Numbered from the stretch's first letter, positions 44,414 to 55,267 are shown. The stretch: DNA of 64,000 nucleotides from Streptomyces calvus (GCF_006782915.1 NZ_VCNP01000031.1:44525-108524); one strand, 5' to 3'. Program-made: numbers and translations. Notes: generated by a model not told the origin, from the sequence alone.

Positions 44414-47400
44414 TCAGACCTCTTCGACGCTGCTCGGCTCGCGCCGGGACAGGTCGATGCCAAGCTCCTCCGCAGCGCGGAAGACGTCCTCGTCGGTGTC
44501 GCGCATCTCGATGGACATACCGTCGCTGGACAGCACCTCCACGTTCAGGCACAGGGACTGCATCTCCTTGATGAGCACCTTGAAGGACTCGGGGATGCCG
44601 GGCTCGGGGATGTTCTCGCCCTTGACGATGGCCTCGTAGACCTTCACGCGGCCGGTGACGTCGTCGGACTTGATGGTCAGCAGCTCCTGGAGCGCGTAGG
44701 CGGCGCCGTACGCCTCGAGTGCCCACACCTCCATCTCGCCGAACCGCTGGCCACCGAACTGAGCCTTACCACCCAGCGGCTGCTGGGTGATCATGGAGTA
44801 CGGACCGGTCGAACGGGCGTGCAGCTTGTCGTCGACCAGGTGGTGCAGCTTGAGGATGTACATGTAGCCGACGGAGATCGGGTCCGGGAACGGCTCACCC
44901 GAGCGACCGTCGAACAGCCGCGCCTTGCCGGACGGGAGGACCATGCGGTCGCCGTCGCGGTTGGGGATGGTGTGCTCCAGCAGGCCGGCGAGCTCGTCCT
45001 CGCGGGCGCCGTCGAAGACCGGGGTGGCCACGTTGGTACGGGGCTCGACCCGGTCCGCGCCGATCGCCTGGAGGCGCTGCGCCCACTCGTCGGCGAGGCC
45101 GGAGACGTCCCAGCCCTGGCTGGCGAGCCAGCCGAGGTGGATCTCCAGGACCTGTCCCGGGTTCATTCGGGACGGCACACCCAGCGGGTTGAGGATGATG
45201 TCGACCGGGGTGCCGTCCTCCAGGAACGGCATGTCCTCGATCGGCAGGATCTTGGAGATGACGCCCTTGTTGCCGTGACGGCCGGCGAGCTTGTCACCGT
45301 CGGTGATCTTGCGCTTCTGCGCGACGTAGACGCGGACCAGCTGGTTCACGCCCGGCGGCAGCTCGTCGCCCTCCTCGCGGTCGAAGACGCGGACGCCGAT
45401 GACCTTGCCGGTCTCGCCGTGCGGCACCTTCAGCGAGGTGTCACGGACCTCACGGGCCTTCTCACCGAAGATCGCGCGCAGCAGGCGCTCCTCGGGGGTC
45501 AGCTCGGTCTCACCCTTCGGGGTCACCTTGCCGACGAGGATGTCGCCGGCGATGACCTCGGCACCGATGCGGATGATGCCGCGCTCGTCGAGGTCGGCGA
45601 GGACCTCCTCGGAGACGTTCGGGATGTCCCGGGTGATCTCCTCGGGGCCGAGCTTGGTGTCACGGGCGTCGACCTCGTGCTCCTCGATGTGGATCGAGGA
45701 GAGGACGTCGTCCTGCACGAGGCGCTGCGACAGGATGATCGCGTCCTCGTAGTTGTGACCCTCCCACGGCATGAACGCGACCAGCAGGTTCTTGCCCAGC
45801 GCCATCTCGCCGTTCTGGGTGGCCGGACCGTCGGCGAGGACCTGGCCCTCGATGACGCGGTCGCCCTCGTTGACGATGACCTTCTGGTTGACCGAGGTGC
45901 CCTGGTTGGAGCGGGCGAACTTGGCCAGGCGGTACGTGATGTACGTGCCGTCGTCGTTGGCGGTGGTGATGTAGTCCGCGGAGACCTCCTGGACCACACC
46001 CGCCTTCTCGGCCTTGACCACGTCGCCGGCGTCGACGGCGGAGCGGTACTCCATGCCGGTGCCGACGAGCGGGGACTCGGAGCGGATCAGCGGCACGGCC
46101 TGACGCATCATGTTCGCGCCCATGAGGGCACGGTTGGCGTCGTCGTGCTCGAGGAACGGGATCATGGCGGTCGCGACCGACACCATCTGGCGCGGCGAGA
46201 CGTCCATGTAGTCGACGTCGTCGCCGGGGACGTAGTCGACCTCGCCGCCGCGGCGGCGGACCAGGATGCGGTTCTCGACGAAGCGCATCTCGTCGTTGAG
46301 CGTGGCGTTGGCCTGCGCGATGACGAAGCGGTCCTCTTCGTCGGCGGTCAGGTAGTCGACCTCGTCGGTGACCTGGCCGTCGACGACCTTGCGGTACGGC
46401 GTCTCGATGAAGCCGAACGGGTTGATCCGGCCGTACGAGGCGAGCGAGCCGATCAGACCGATGTTCGGGCCTTCGGGTGTCTCGATCGGGCACATGCGGC
46501 CGTAGTGCGAGGGGTGCACGTCACGGACCTCGAAGCCGGCCCGCTCACGGGAGAGACCACCCGGGCCGAGCGCGTTGAGACGACGCTTGTGCGTCAGACC
46601 CGACAGCGGGTTGTTCTGGTCCATGAACTGCGACAGCTGGCTGGTGCCGAAGAACTCCTTGATGGAGGCGACGACCGGCCGGATGTTGATCAGGGTCTGC
46701 GGCGTGATCGCCTCGACGTCCTGGGTGGTCATGCGCTCGCGCACGACGCGCTCCATACGGGCGAGACCCGTACGGACCTGGTTCTGGATCAGCTCGCCGA
46801 CGTTGCGGATGCGGCGGTTGCCGAAGTGGTCGATGTCGTCGGTCTCGACCATGATCGAGCGACCGGACTCGCCGACCGTCTCGGTCTCACCGGCGTGCAG
46901 CTTCACCAGGTACTTGATGGTGGCGATGATGTCGTCGGTGGTGAGCACGCCGGCGTCCAGCGGCTCGTCCCCGCCGAGCTTCTTGTTCACCTTGTAGCGG
47001 CCGACCTTGGCGAGGTCGTAGCGCTTGGGGTTGAAGTACAGGTTCTCGAGCAGCGTCTGCGCGGCCTCGCGGGTGGGCGGCTCGCCCGGACGCAGCTTGC
47101 GGTAGATGTCGAGCAGCGCGTCGTCCTGGCCCTGGGTGTGGTCCTTCTCCAGGGTGGCGCGCATGGACTCGTACTCGCCGAACTCCTCGAGGATCTGCTC
47201 GGTGGTCCAGCCGAGCGCCTTCAGGAGGACGGTGACGGACTGCTTGCGCTTGCGGTCGATGCGGACGCCGACCATGTCGCGCTTGTCGATCTCCATCTCC
47301 AGCCAGGCACCCCGGGACGGGATGATCTTGGCGGAGAAGATGTCCTTGTCGGACGTCTTGTCGATGCTGGAGTCGAAGTAGACGCCCGGCGAGCGCACCA

Positions 47401-47899
47401 GCTGGGAGACGACGACACGCTCGGTGCCGTTGATGACGAAGGTGCCCTTGTTCGTCATGAGCGGGAAGTCGCCCATGAAGACGGTCTGGGACTTGATCTC
47501 GCCGGTCTCGTTGTTGGTGAACTCGGCGGTGACGAAGAGCGGGGCGGCGTACGTGAAGTCGCGCTCCTTGCACTCGTCGATGGAGTTCTTAGGCGGCTCG
47601 AAGCGGTGGTCGCGGAAGGTCAGCGACATCGACCCGGAGAAGTCCTCGATCGGGGAGATCTCTTCGAAGATCTCCTCCAGACCGGACTTGGTGGGGACGT
47701 CCTGCCCGTTCTCGAGAGCCTCCTCGACGCGAGCCTTCCACGCGTCGTTGCCGAGCAGCCAGTCAAAGCTCTCGGTCTGCAGCGCGAGAAGGTTCGGAAC
47801 CTCGAGGGGCTCCTTGATCTTTGCAAAGGAGATGCGCAGCGGGGCGGTGCTGGCGCCGTTGTTCGTATTCGCGGTCGAGGCGTTGCGCGAGGCGGCCAA
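44414..47899 (-). CDS. rpoB: DNA-directed RNA polymerase beta subunit
   Basis: Beta forms the rifampicin pocket. The start is TTG at 47899, preceded 7 bases upstream by GGAAGGA; it gives 1161 residues and begins [17 protein letters not shown] further upstream adds 10 residues with no ribosome site. The rif region reads [20 protein letters not shown], then [17 protein letters not shown]. Codon 442, equivalent to Ser531 of E. coli and usually Ser in Streptomyces, is AAC (Asn). Other hot-spot residues (Asp, His437, Arg440) look wild type. Confidence 0.98.
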   Translation of the reverse strand: MAASRNASTANTNNGASTAPLRISFAKIKEPLEVPNLLALQTESFDWLLGNDAWKARVEEALENGQDVPTKSGLEEIFEEISPIEDFSGSMSLTFRDHRFEPPKNSIDECKERDFTYAAPLFVTAEFTNNETGEIKSQTVFMGDFPLMTNKGTFVINGTERVVVSQLVRSPGVYFDSSIDKTSDKDIFSAKIIPSRGAWLEMEIDKRDMVGVRIDRKRKQSVTVLLKALGWTTEQILEEFGEYESMRATLEKDHTQGQDDALLDIYRKLRPGEPPTREAAQTLLENLYFNPKRYDLAKVGRYKVNKKLGGDEPLDAGVLTTDDIIATIKYLVKLHAGETETVGESGRSIMVETDDIDHFGNRRIRNVGELIQNQVRTGLARMERVVRERMTTQDVEAITPQTLINIRPVVASIKEFFGTSQLSQFMDQNNPLSGLTHKRRLNALGPGGLSRERAGFEVRDVHPSHYGRMCPIETPEGPNIGLIGSLASYGRINPFGFIETPYRKVVDGQVTDEVDYLTADEEDRFVIAQANATLNDEMRFVENRILVRRRGGEVDYVPGDDVDYMDVSPRQMVSVATAMIPFLEHDDANRALMGANMMRQAVPLIRSESPLVGTGMEYRSAVDAGDVVKAEKAGVVQEVSADYITTANDDGTYITYRLAKFARSNQGTSVNQKVIVNEGDRVIEGQVLADGPATQNGEMALGKNLLVAFMPWEGHNYEDAIILSQRLVQDDVLSSIHIEEHEVDARDTKLGPEEITRDIPNVSEEVLADLDERGIIRIGAEVIAGDILVGKVTPKGETELTPEERLLRAIFGEKAREVRDTSLKVPHGETGKVIGVRVFDREEGDELPPGVNQLVRVYVAQKRKITDGDKLAGRHGNKGVISKILPIEDMPFLEDGTPVDIILNPLGVPSRMNPGQVLEIHLGWLASQGWDVSGLADEWAQRLQAIGADRVEPRTNVATPVFDGAREDELAGLLEHTIPNRDGDRMVLPSGKARLFDGRSGEPFPDPISVGYMYILKLHHLVDDKLHARSTGPYSMITQQPLGGKAQFGGQRFGEMEVWALEAYGAAYALQELLTIKSDDVTGRVKVYEAIVKGENIPEPGIPESFKVLIKEMQSLCLNVEVLSSDGMSIEMRDTDEDVFRAAEELGIDLSRREPSSVEEV

Positions 47900-48080
47900 G
47901 AGGGGGTCCTTCCGAGGGCTCGGACTCACTACGCGCGTACCGGCCCCCCACTGTGCACGGGGACAGACCCTTTGATGTGGCCCAAAAAGCCAGGTCAGAG
48001 ATGGTCTGGTCGTCCATGCTCGAGCGAGGGCATGCCCCTGGTGACGGGCAGGGGACAGCTAACAGGCAGCGCAAAGGGTC

Positions 48081-48109
48081 AGTGTAGCCACTTGGCACAC
48101 TGATGTCCA
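48081..48109 (-). promoter_or_regulatory. rpoB promoter
   Basis: On the minus strand TGGACA and TACACT are separated by 17 bp, a very good fit to the Streptomyces principal-sigma consensus. Confidence 0.8.
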
Positions 48110-48401
48110 GTGCGGTGTACGAGACCGGGTGGAGGCCCTCGTTGTTCTCAACTCCTGCGACAAGGCGCTGCCCTCAACGCACGTTGATACTGCCCTCTTT
48201 GCCGTCGATCCATGCCTCGGATTCGGATCCTTGTGACGACGCGTCCTGAGAATTGCGCGCTGCGTGCGGTTCGTCAAGGCCCCCCTTGCCCGAACCGCCT
48301 GCCACCAGGCGAATCCTCGCGGCCGGTGGGAGACACAACGAAGATCACCCTACCTCCCGCCGTCCCGGGTGCAAGGCAGCCGCCGCCGGTGCCCCCGTAC
48401 G

Positions 48402-48439
48402 CCGAAGAGCGACCACCCGGATGGATGATCGCTCTTCGG
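48402..48439 (-). terminator. Hairpin between rplL and rpoB
   Basis: Arms CCGAAGAGCGA and its complement (11 bp) enclose a 16-base loop, 60 bp past the rplL stop. It may attenuate transcription from rplJL into rpoBC. Confidence 0.7.
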
Positions 48440-48498
48440 TGCTTACGCGTTACACGCCCCGGAGGACGCGTGACGGGCCCTGGGGGACCCGGAAGGTC

Positions 48499-48888
48499 TT
48501 ACTTGACCTCGACGGAGGCGCCGGCGCCCTTGAGGGACTCGGCGGCCTTGTCGGCGGTCTCCTTGTTGACCTTCTCGAGGACCGGCTTCGGGGTGCCGTC
48601 GACGAGGTCCTTGGCCTCCTTCAGACCCAGGGAGGTCAGCTCACGCACGACCTTGATGACCTGGATCTTCTTGTCGCCGGCGCCGGTGAGGATGACGTCG
48701 AACTCGTCCTTCTCCTCGGGGGCCTCGGCGCCACCGGCGGCGGCACCGCCACCGGCCACGACGACCGGGGCGGCCGCGGCGGCGGTGACGTCGAACTTCT
48801 CCTCGAAGGCCTTCACGAACTCGGAGAGCTCGATGAGGGTCATCTCCTCGAACTGCGCGAGCAGGTCTTCCTGGCTGAGCTTCGCCAT
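48499..48888 (-). CDS. rplL: 50S ribosomal protein L7/L12
   Basis: L7/L12 forms the flexible stalk that recruits translation factors. The 129-residue protein starts [20 protein letters not shown], has an Ala/Gly-rich hinge (about residues 38-60) and the globular domain [37 protein letters not shown] and [12 protein letters not shown] 48888 gives the family length. It is 123 bp after rplJ. Confidence 0.97.
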   Translation of the reverse strand: MAKLSQEDLLAQFEEMTLIELSEFVKAFEEKFDVTAAAAAPVVVAGGGAAAGGAEAPEEKDEFDVILTGAGDKKIQVIKVVRELTSLGLKEAKDLVDGTPKPVLEKVNKETADKAAESLKGAGASVEVK

Positions 48889-49011
48889 GATGGCGGTCCT
48901 TCCACTAAATCGGCAGGTGCCGGATGTACGGGGTGAGGCGGGCGTACGTCGGGCCCGCATCGACCCTCACCTCGTGCGGTTCACGCGGCGAGGATCGGAA
49001 AGCGAGCCGAA

Positions 49012-49542
49012 TTACTCGGCACCGCCCTGCTCGTCCTGCTTGGCACGGAGCGCGTCCACGGTGCGGACGAGCTTCGACGGCAGCGCCTGGAAGACAGAGG
49101 CAGCCTGGGACTGCTTGCCCTTCATGGCACCGGCCAGCTTCGAGAGCAGAACCTCGCGGGACTCGAGGTCCGCAAGCTTCTTGATCTCGTCGGCGGACAG
49201 CGCCTTGCCGTCAAGGACACCGCCCTTGATGACGAGATTCGGGTTGTCCTTGGCGAAGTCACGAAGACCCTTCGCCGACTCCACCGGGTCACCGGTGACG
49301 AAGGCAACCGCCGTCGGGCCAGCGAAGAGCTGGTCGTCGAGCGTGATCCCGGCCTCGTTGGCCGCAATCTTGGTCAGCGTGTTCTTCACCACGGCGTACT
49401 GGGCGTTCTCACCGAGCGAACGGCGCAGCGTCTTGAGCTGCGCCACGGTGAGACCGCGGTACTCGGTCAGCACGGCGGCGTTGGAGCTGCGGAACTTGTC
49501 CGTCAGCTCGGCAACCGCGGCAGCCTTGTCGGGCCTCGCCAT
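49012..49542 (-). CDS. rplJ: 50S ribosomal protein L10
   Basis: L10 anchors the L12 stalk to the ribosome and in many bacteria represses its own leader. The 176-residue product starts [20 protein letters not shown] and includes [18 protein letters not shown] and [23 protein letters not shown] 49542 has AAGGAGG about 12 bases upstream. The leader carries L10-leader-like structure. Confidence 0.97.
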   Translation of the reverse strand: MARPDKAAAVAELTDKFRSSNAAVLTEYRGLTVAQLKTLRRSLGENAQYAVVKNTLTKIAANEAGITLDDQLFAGPTAVAFVTGDPVESAKGLRDFAKDNPNLVIKGGVLDGKALSADEIKKLADLESREVLLSKLAGAMKGKQSQAASVFQALPSKLVRTVDALRAKQDEQGGAE

Positions 49543-49609
49543 AGAGCCTCGGCCTCCTTCCGGGTGATTCGGACCGCGCGGACCCGAAGGAGGACTGGGG
49601 AAAACGAAA

Positions 49610-49635
49610 CGCCCCGGGCGCAGGCGCACGGGGCG
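49610..49635 (-). terminator. Attenuator hairpin of the L10 leader
   Basis: CGCCCCG and CGGGGCG (7 bp) enclose 12 bases and are followed on the minus strand by TTTCGTTTTC, a U-rich run, about 60 nt before rplJ. Confidence 0.7.
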
Positions 49636-49789
49636 TAGCTCAACCGGTTGCTCGCGCACTCGCGGCGGCGAACTCCGGGAACTCTTCCACTGTCACCTGC
49701 GCGGGTCGTCCGCAGTTCAGCGGATCCTTCGGCCACCGCGAGCTCTGACGAGCGCACGGCAACGACCAGCGGTCTTTGGCTTCTGTGGA

Positions 49790-49819
49790 AGAGTACGCGA
49801 AGGGTTCGGCGTCAAGCAA
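49790..49819 (-). promoter_or_regulatory. rplJL promoter
   Basis: On the minus strand TTGCTT and TACTCT are 18 bp apart, upstream of the L10 leader. Confidence 0.6.
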
Positions 49820-49837
49820 ATCGGCCGGACGGAGGAC

Positions 49838-50773
49838 TCAGAGGCCGGACTCGGAGCCGGCGCCCGCCTCCTGCAGCATCTCCATGAGGTCGAGCGTCTG
49901 GCCGGCGGGCGGCGCCTGGACATCGGCCTTGGCCCCGTAGTCGGAGTAGTTGGCCGTCATGTTCATCGTGCCCTGCGGCATCTTCATGCCGACGACCATC
50001 TTCACCGGGTAGTTGTCCTCGTTGACCCAGACCTCGGTGTCGTAGCCCTTGAGGCCGGACTTCTTGACGTTGGCGGTGAGCTCCTCGCGCTCCTTCTCGG
50101 AGAGCATCTCGAACGACTTGTTGGCGTCGATCATCTCTTCGAAGCTCAGCGTGCCCTTGTAGTGCTGCGTCTGGACGCCGTCGACCTTCTCCGGGCCGAC
50201 GTGCTTCAGGTTCGGCGACTCGAGCAGCAGGGCGAGCTGCTGTGCCGGGTCCTGGTTCATGTTCTCCAGGCCGCCGGTCATCTGCTTCTGCGCCTCGGCG
50301 TCGCCGGAGGCCTCGGCGATGGCGGCGAAGTCCATCTTCATCCAGCGCTTGCCGTCCATCTCGGCGGCCTGCTCCGCGCCCATGTCCATGTACATGACGT
50401 TGTCGAGCATGATCATGCGGACCTGCTCGGGCGCGTTCGGGTCGCTCTCGGTGAGCGCGGAGCCCTTCATGGTGACGTCCATCACGGCCGGGTCCCAGCC
50501 CTGCACGCCGGAGATCTCCATGGTGCCGCCGCCGTCCACGCCGGCCGGCATCGTCATGGTCATCCGGACCTTGGAGGACTTGGCCTCCGAGGTCTTCTTG
50601 AAGGCGGCCTGGAGGACCTCCGTCATCTCGTTCTGCGACTGCGCCCCGGACTGCGCGGAGTCGGCGGCCTTCTTCTTCCCGCCCCCGTCGTCGCTCTGAC
50701 AGCCCGCGACACCCGCGACCACGGCCGCGGCCGTCAGACAGACCCCCGCGCGCTTCCATGCGGACATGCCCAT
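49838..50773 (-). CDS. Lipoprotein, LppX/LprG-like
   Basis: The 311-residue product has a lipoprotein signal peptide (MGMSAWKRAGVCLTAAAVVA) with lipobox VAGC; the Cys is lipidated after cleavage. The mature chain is Ser/Gly-rich, then a mostly beta domain with repeated MTMTMPAG, MYMDMG, KRWMKMDF and HYKGTLSF segments, resembling the LppX/LprAFG family that binds lipids and helps transport them to the envelope in actinobacteria. ATG 50773 has GGGG upstream. It lies between rplJ and rplA, as in related genomes. Confidence 0.78.
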   Translation of the reverse strand: MGMSAWKRAGVCLTAAAVVAGVAGCQSDDGGGKKKAADSAQSGAQSQNEMTEVLQAAFKKTSEAKSSKVRMTMTMPAGVDGGGTMEISGVQGWDPAVMDVTMKGSALTESDPNAPEQVRMIMLDNVMYMDMGAEQAAEMDGKRWMKMDFAAIAEASGDAEAQKQMTGGLENMNQDPAQQLALLLESPNLKHVGPEKVDGVQTQHYKGTLSFEEMIDANKSFEMLSEKEREELTANVKKSGLKGYDTEVWVNEDNYPVKMVVGMKMPQGTMNMTANYSDYGAKADVQAPPAGQTLDLMEMLQEAGAGSESGL

Positions 50774-50852
50774 GAATCCCACCCCTGGCTTTTCTGTTCG
50801 ACAGCTGTGAAGTCACCAGAACGGTAACCCACCGCACTGACACTGTCGTACG

Positions 50853-50893
50853 AAAAAGCCCGCCCCCGCGCCTTGTACGGCGCGGGGGCGGGC
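50853..50893 (-). terminator. rplKA terminator
   Basis: A 15-bp GC-rich stem (GCCCGCCCCCGCGCC and its complement) is followed on the minus strand by TTTTT, a classical factor-independent terminator. Confidence 0.9.
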
Positions 50894-50931
50894 GTCACGC
50901 GGTGCGGAGCCGGTCGTCCGGCTCACCCGGC

Positions 50932-51657
50932 TCAGACGGCGGCCGGGTCCTCCTCGACGAGGAGGTTGCGGGTGCGGTTCGGGTCGAGCGGAATGCCGGG
51001 GCCCATCGTGGTGGTGATGGCGGCCTTCTTGATGTAGCGACCCTTGGCGGCGGACGGCTTCAGACGGAGGATCTCCTCCAGCGCGGCGCCGTAGTTCTCC
51101 ACCAGCTTGGCGTCGTCGAAGGACGTCTTGCCGATGATGAAGTGCAGGTTCGCGTGCTTGTCGACACGGAACTCGATCTTGCCGCCCTTGATGTCGTTGA
51201 CGGCCTTGGCGACGTCCGGGGTCACGGTGCCGGTCTTCGGGTTCGGCATCAGACCACGGGGACCGAGCACGCGGCCGAGGCGGCCGACCTTGCCCATGAG
51301 GTCCGGGGTGGCGACGACGGCGTCGAAGTCCAGACGGCCCTTCGACACCTCGTCGATCAGCTCGTCGGCGCCGACGATGTCGGCGCCCGCGGCACGCGCG
51401 GCCTCGGCACGGTCACCGGTCGCGAAGACCAGGACCCGGGCGGTCTTACCGGTGCCGTGCGGGAGGTTCACGGTGCCACGGACCATCTGGTCGGCCTTGC
51501 GCGGGTCGACACCCAGACGGAAGGCGACCTCGACGGTGCCGTCGAACTTGGTCGTGGACGTCTCCTTGGCGAGACGGACGGCCTCGAGCGGGGCGTACAG
51601 CTTCTCCCGGTCGATCTTGGCGTCCGCAGCGCGGAGAGACTTGCTGCGCTTGCTCAC
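50932..51657 (-). CDS. rplA: 50S ribosomal protein L1
   Basis: L1 forms the mobile stalk that moves E-site tRNA, and in E. coli it represses the rplKA operon. The 241-residue protein starts [20 protein letters not shown] (GTG) and has [20 protein letters not shown] and [20 protein letters not shown]. It is 80 bp after rplK. Confidence 0.97.
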   Translation of the reverse strand: MSKRSKSLRAADAKIDREKLYAPLEAVRLAKETSTTKFDGTVEVAFRLGVDPRKADQMVRGTVNLPHGTGKTARVLVFATGDRAEAARAAGADIVGADELIDEVSKGRLDFDAVVATPDLMGKVGRLGRVLGPRGLMPNPKTGTVTPDVAKAVNDIKGGKIEFRVDKHANLHFIIGKTSFDDAKLVENYGAALEEILRLKPSAAKGRYIKKAAITTTMGPGIPLDPNRTRNLLVEEDPAAV

Positions 51658-51737
51658 TGAAAGCTCCTGTGGATATCGGAGTCGTGGTCCGGGCCGAGCA
51701 GGCCCTTCCACTTCTGCTGGCTTGACGGGGGTGGAGG

Positions 51738-52172
51738 TCAGCCCTCGACCGTGACGCCCATGGAACGGGCGGTGCCGGCGATGATCTTCTCGGCGGCGTC
51801 CAGGTCGTTGGCGTTGAGGTCGGGCATCTTGGTGGTGGCGATCTCGCGGACCTGCTCGCGGGTGATCTTCGCGACCTTGGTCTTGTGCGGCTCGCCGGAG
51901 CCCTTCTCCACACCCGCGGCCTTGAGGATCATCTTGGCGGCCGGCGGGGTCTTGGTGATGAAGGTGAAGGAACGGTCCTCGTAGACCGTGATCTCCACCG
52001 GGATGACCCAGCCACGCTGCGACTCGGTCGCGGCGTTGTAGGCCTTGCAGAACTCCATGATGTTGACGCCGTGCTGGCCCAGCGCGGGGCCGACCGGCGG
52101 GGCCGGGTTGGCGGCACCGGCCTGGATCTGGAGCTTGATGAGCCCCGTGACCTTCTTCTTCTTGGGAGGCAT
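51738..52172 (-). CDS. rplK: 50S ribosomal protein L11
   Basis: L11 forms the GTPase-associated region, the thiostrepton target, and its Streptomyces gene is relC for ppGpp signalling. The 144-residue protein has [39 protein letters not shown] and the C-terminal domain [18 protein letters not shown]. The Pro-rich motif in the N-terminal domain is intact. Confidence 0.97.
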   Translation of the reverse strand: MPPKKKKVTGLIKLQIQAGAANPAPPVGPALGQHGVNIMEFCKAYNAATESQRGWVIPVEITVYEDRSFTFITKTPPAAKMILKAAGVEKGSGEPHKTKVAKITREQVREIATTKMPDLNANDLDAAEKIIAGTARSMGVTVEG

Positions 52173-52206
52173 GGCTCTCCGGGTCCTTTCGATTCGGGTC
52201 CTGCCC

Positions 52207-52230
52207 GCGTCCCGGGGACCACCCGGACGC
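52207..52230 (-). promoter_or_regulatory. Hairpin in the rplK leader, candidate L1-binding site
   Basis: GCGTCC and GGACGC (6 bp), with inner GGG/CCC pairing, lie 35 nt before rplK. L1 represses its operon through a leader hairpin in other bacteria; the target here is inference. Confidence 0.4.
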
Positions 52231-52244
52231 AGGCATACCGCACA

Positions 52245-52272
52245 ACGATAACGGGTATGGATGCGCGGCCAA
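52245..52272 (-). promoter_or_regulatory. Tentative rplKA promoter
   Basis: On the minus strand TTGGCC and TATCGT are 16 bp apart, directly downstream of the nusG terminator. Confidence 0.4.
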
Positions 52273-52317
52273 AAACCGAGCAGGTCAGCCGAGTGCGCGA
52301 GCGCTCGCCTGACCTGC
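52271..52317 (-). terminator. nusG terminator
   Basis: GCAGGTCAG and its complement (9 bp) enclose a loop that itself holds GCGAGCGCTCGC; TTTTT follows on the minus strand. It separates secE-nusG from rplKA. Confidence 0.8.
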
Positions 52318-52341
52318 GCGGAAGCTGTGTGCCAGAAGGGG

Positions 52342-53187
52342 TTAGTTCTTCTGGATCTGGTCGAAGGAGAGCTCGACCGGCGTCTCGCGGCCGAAGATCT
52401 CCACCAGGCCCTTGACCTTCTTGGAGTCGGCGTTGATCTCGTTGATGGTCGCCTGCAGCGTGGCGAACGGGCCGTCGGTGACGGTGACCGAGTCGCCGAC
52501 CTCGAAGTCCAGCACCTGGACCTCGACCTTGCGCTGCGGAGCCGGCTTGCCCTCGGCCTCGGCGGCCTCGCGGGCGGCCTTCTCCTCGGCCTCCGGGGCG
52601 AGCATCTTGACGATCTCGTCCAGCGTCAGCGGGTACGGGTCGTAGGCGTTGCCCACGAAGCCGGTGACACCGGGGGTGTTGCGGACGACGCCCCAGGACT
52701 CGTTCGTCAGGTCCATGCGGACCAGGACGTAACCCGGGAGCTTGTTCTGCTTGATCGTCTTGCGGTCGCCGTTCTTGATCTGGACGACCTCTTCCTGCGG
52801 CACCTCGGCCTGGAAGATGTAGTCCTCGACGTTCAGCGAGACGGCACGCTGCTCCAGGTTGGTCTTCACCCGGTTCTCGTAGCCGGCGTAGGTGTGGATG
52901 ACGTACCACTCGCCGGGCAGCGTCCGCAGTTCCTCGCGGAGCTTCTCGACGGGGTCCCGGTCGTCCTCCGGCTCCTCGGCGGCTTCCTCGGCCTCGGCGG
53001 TCTCGTCACCGGCCTCGGCGGCCTCGTCGGCCTCGTCCTCGTCCGCGGTGGTGTCGGCAGCCTCGGCCTCGGCGGGGGCCTCGGTGTCCTCGACGTCCGC
53101 GCCCTCGACGGCGTCGAGCGCCTCCTCGGCGGACTCGGCCCCTTCGCCGCGAGGCTCAACGGCGTCGTTCACGTTCGGGTCAGACAC
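52342..53187 (-). CDS. nusG: Transcription termination/antitermination factor NusG
   Basis: NusG binds the RNA polymerase clamp and couples transcription to translation or termination. The 281-residue protein has an acidic N-terminal extension of about 85 residues rich in Glu, Asp and Ala, then the NGN domain with [20 protein letters not shown] and [20 protein letters not shown], a Glu/Ala-rich linker and the KOW motif with [19 protein letters not shown]. The start is GTG. The extension is seen in actinobacterial NusG and absent from E. coli. Confidence 0.97.
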   Translation of the reverse strand: MSDPNVNDAVEPRGEGAESAEEALDAVEGADVEDTEAPAEAEAADTTADEDEADEAAEAGDETAEAEEAAEEPEDDRDPVEKLREELRTLPGEWYVIHTYAGYENRVKTNLEQRAVSLNVEDYIFQAEVPQEEVVQIKNGDRKTIKQNKLPGYVLVRMDLTNESWGVVRNTPGVTGFVGNAYDPYPLTLDEIVKMLAPEAEEKAAREAAEAEGKPAPQRKVEVQVLDFEVGDSVTVTDGPFATLQATINEINADSKKVKGLVEIFGRETPVELSFDQIQKN

Positions 53188-53267
53188 GGTGGCTGCTTCT
53201 TCCTGGATACATAGGGGTGGAACATGCGAAAGGAGCGCCGAGTACCTCGGCGCTCTTCGCTCTCGGC

Positions 53268-53555
53268 TCAGCCGAAGACGTACTTGGCGGCGTTGCTGAG
53301 GCCATAGTCGATCAGGGTGATCAGGCCGATCATCAGGACGACGAAGACGATCACGGCGGTCGTGTACGACGTCAGCTGGTTCCGGGTCGGCCAGACGACC
53401 TTGCGGAGCTCCGCGACGATCTGACGGTAGAAGAGCGCCAGGCGCTTCAGCGGGCCCTTCTTGGCCCGCTTGCCGCCCTTGCGGGTCTTCTTCTGGGAGT
53501 CAGGCGCCTCGTCCTGGGCATCAGGCATGTCGATGGAGCCCACGGCGTCCGTCAC
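53268..53555 (-). CDS. secE: Protein translocase subunit SecE
   Basis: SecE clamps SecY in the translocon. The 95-residue protein has a polar N-terminal stretch, a basic segment [20 protein letters not shown] and one transmembrane helix near residues 65-88 ([20 protein letters not shown]). The start is GTG. It is 80 bp upstream of nusG, the usual secE-nusG order, and follows tRNA-Trp. Confidence 0.95.
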   Translation of the reverse strand: MTDAVGSIDMPDAQDEAPDSQKKTRKGGKRAKKGPLKRLALFYRQIVAELRKVVWPTRNQLTSYTTAVIVFVVLMIGLITLIDYGLSNAAKYVFG

Positions 53556-53663
53556 TCGTCCTCACCTGATTCCGGGTCGTGGCCGTGCCGCGCCCGGTCT
53601 GAGCCGCACGGCGGTGCATTGCTGTACGTACATGCGCACACATCCTGGCGAAGGTGTGTGTAG

Positions 53664-53736
53664 CAGGGCCGGAGGGACTTGAACCCCCAACCGCTGGTTT
53701 TGGAGACCAGTGCTCTACCAATTGAGCTACGACCCT
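53664..53736 (-). tRNA. tRNA-Trp (CCA)
   Basis: The 73-nt cloverleaf has acceptor AGGGTCG pairing with CGGCCCT, D-loop GTAGCTCAATTGGTAGAGC, anticodon stem-loop CTGGT-CTCCAAA-ACCAG with anticodon CCA, and GGTTCAAGTCC in the T arm. The discriminator base is G; CCA is not encoded. It precedes secE, as commonly in Streptomyces. Confidence 0.95.
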
Positions 53737-54020
53737 TTGTGTGTCCCCCAACGTACCGCATCCGACCGCATGCGTGGTGTGCACCGGCTGAGTGCGGGCC
53801 GCTGAAGGCCAACGAGTGGAGAGTGTACGTGTTCCCGGGCCGGGCGTCGAACAGAAAGTGCCTGGGAAGGGGCCCTCCGGCCGGGAAACGGCGGAAGATC
53901 GTCCTGTCCGGGCGGCCGCGGGACGGTCGATCCGGACTGTTGTTCAGCGGTTTGCCCGGTCCTGTTCAGTCTGTGAAACCCCCGTGCCGCGTGGGTTTCC
54001 GGTCTGAAACGATGGGCCCC

Positions 54021-55247
54021 ATGAGCGCTGCAACCCCTCCCACCGAGCGCCGGGTCTCCGCCCGAGTCGGCGCGATCTCCGAGTCCGCCACCCTCGCCGT
54101 GGACGCCAAGGCCAAGGCCCTCAAGGCCGCCGGGCGACCGGTGATCGGCTTCGGCGCAGGTGAGCCCGACTTCCCGACGCCGGACTACATCGTCGAGGCC
54201 GCGATCGAGGCCTGCAAGAACCCCAAGTTCCACCGGTACACGCCGGCCGGCGGTCTGCCCGAGCTGAAGTCCGCGATCGCCGCGAAGACGCTGCGCGACT
54301 CCGGTTACGAGGTGGACCCCTCCCAGATCCTCGTCACCAACGGCGGCAAGCAGGCCATCTACGAGGCGTTCGCCGCGATCCTCGACCCGGGTGACGAGGT
54401 CATCGTCCCGGCGCCGTACTGGACGACGTACCCGGAGTCGATCCGGCTGGCCGGCGGCGTCCCGGTCGAGGTCGTCGCCGACGAGACCACCGGCTACCGC
54501 GTGAGCGTGGAGCAGCTGGAGGCGGCCCGCACGGAGAAGACGAAGGTCGTCCTCTTCGTCTCCCCGTCGAACCCGACCGGCGCGGTCTACAGCGAGACGG
54601 AGACCGAGGCGATCGGCCGCTGGGCCGTCGAGCACGGTCTGTGGGTGCTCACCGACGAGATCTACGAGCACCTGGTCTACGGCGACGCCGCGTCCGTGTC
54701 CCTGCCCGCGCTCCTGCCCGAGCTGCGCGACAAGTGCATCGTGGTCAACGGTGTCGCGAAGACGTACGCGATGACGGGCTGGCGGGTCGGCTGGATCGTC
54801 GGCCCGAAGGACGTGGTGAAGGCCGCGACCAACCTCCAGTCGCACGCCACCTCGAACGTCTCCAACGTCGCCCAGGTGGCCGCCCTGGCCGCCGTCTCCG
54901 GCGACCTGGACGCGGTCGCGACGATGCGTGAGGCCTTCGACCGGCGGCGCAGGACCATCGTGCGGATGCTGAACGAGATCGACGGCGTGGTCTGCCCCGA
55001 GCCCGAGGGCGCGTTCTACGCCTACCCGTCGGTGAAGGCCCTGATCGGCAAGGAGATCCGGGGCAAGCGCCCGCAGAACTCCGTCGAGCTGGCCGCGCTG
55101 ATCCTGGAGGAGGCCGAGGTCGCGGTGGTGCCGGGTGAGGCGTTCGGCACTCCGGGGTACCTGCGGCTGTCGTACGCGCTCGGCGACGAGGACCTCGTCG
55201 AGGGCGTGAGCCGCATCCAGAAGCTGCTGGCGGAGGCGCGGGACTGA
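54021..55247 (+). CDS. Class I pyridoxal-phosphate aminotransferase (aspartate-type)
   Basis: The 408-residue product transfers amino groups between amino acids and 2-oxo acids, probably aspartate/2-oxoglutarate. Seen motifs: [49 protein letters not shown], the PLP-lysine in [20 protein letters not shown], and [15 protein letters not shown] with the carboxylate-binding Arg. No Shine-Dalgarno precedes the ATG at 54021; an ATG at 54012 is an alternative. The gene follows tRNA-Trp/secE divergently. Confidence 0.9.
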   Translation: MSAATPPTERRVSARVGAISESATLAVDAKAKALKAAGRPVIGFGAGEPDFPTPDYIVEAAIEACKNPKFHRYTPAGGLPELKSAIAAKTLRDSGYEVDPSQILVTNGGKQAIYEAFAAILDPGDEVIVPAPYWTTYPESIRLAGGVPVEVVADETTGYRVSVEQLEAARTEKTKVVLFVSPSNPTGAVYSETETEAIGRWAVEHGLWVLTDEIYEHLVYGDAASVSLPALLPELRDKCIVVNGVAKTYAMTGWRVGWIVGPKDVVKAATNLQSHATSNVSNVAQVAALAAVSGDLDAVATMREAFDRRRRTIVRMLNEIDGVVCPEPEGAFYAYPSVKALIGKEIRGKRPQNSVELAALILEEAEVAVVPGEAFGTPGYLRLSYALGDEDLVEGVSRIQKLLAEARD

Positions 55248-55267
55248 CGTCCCGGCCGTTCGCCGCG

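Larger units (their letters stand above)
47900..48498 (-). promoter_or_regulatory. rpoBC leader and promoter region
   Basis: This 599-bp gap between rplL and rpoB has no gene. It contains the rpoB promoter at 48081-48109 and the rplJL terminator at 48402-48439. The leader from the promoter to the TTG start is about 175 nt. Confidence 0.7.
49543..49837 (-). promoter_or_regulatory. L10 (rplJL) leader with attenuator-like hairpin
   Basis: The roughly 240-nt leader contains the conserved-looking stretch GCCGAAGGATCCGC and CGACCCGCGCAGGTGAC, as in actinobacterial L10 leaders, and ends with a terminator-like hairpin at 49610-49635 followed by a T-rich run. L10 binding to this leader is expected to govern rplJL. 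Confidence 0.7.

Noticed and set aside
47900..47929. Upstream GTG as the rpoB start
   Set aside because: The TTG at 47899 has a correctly placed AAGGA and gives the family length.
44351..48103. A 1250-codon open frame opposite rpoB
   Set aside because: Same antisense effect; rpoB on the other strand is certain.
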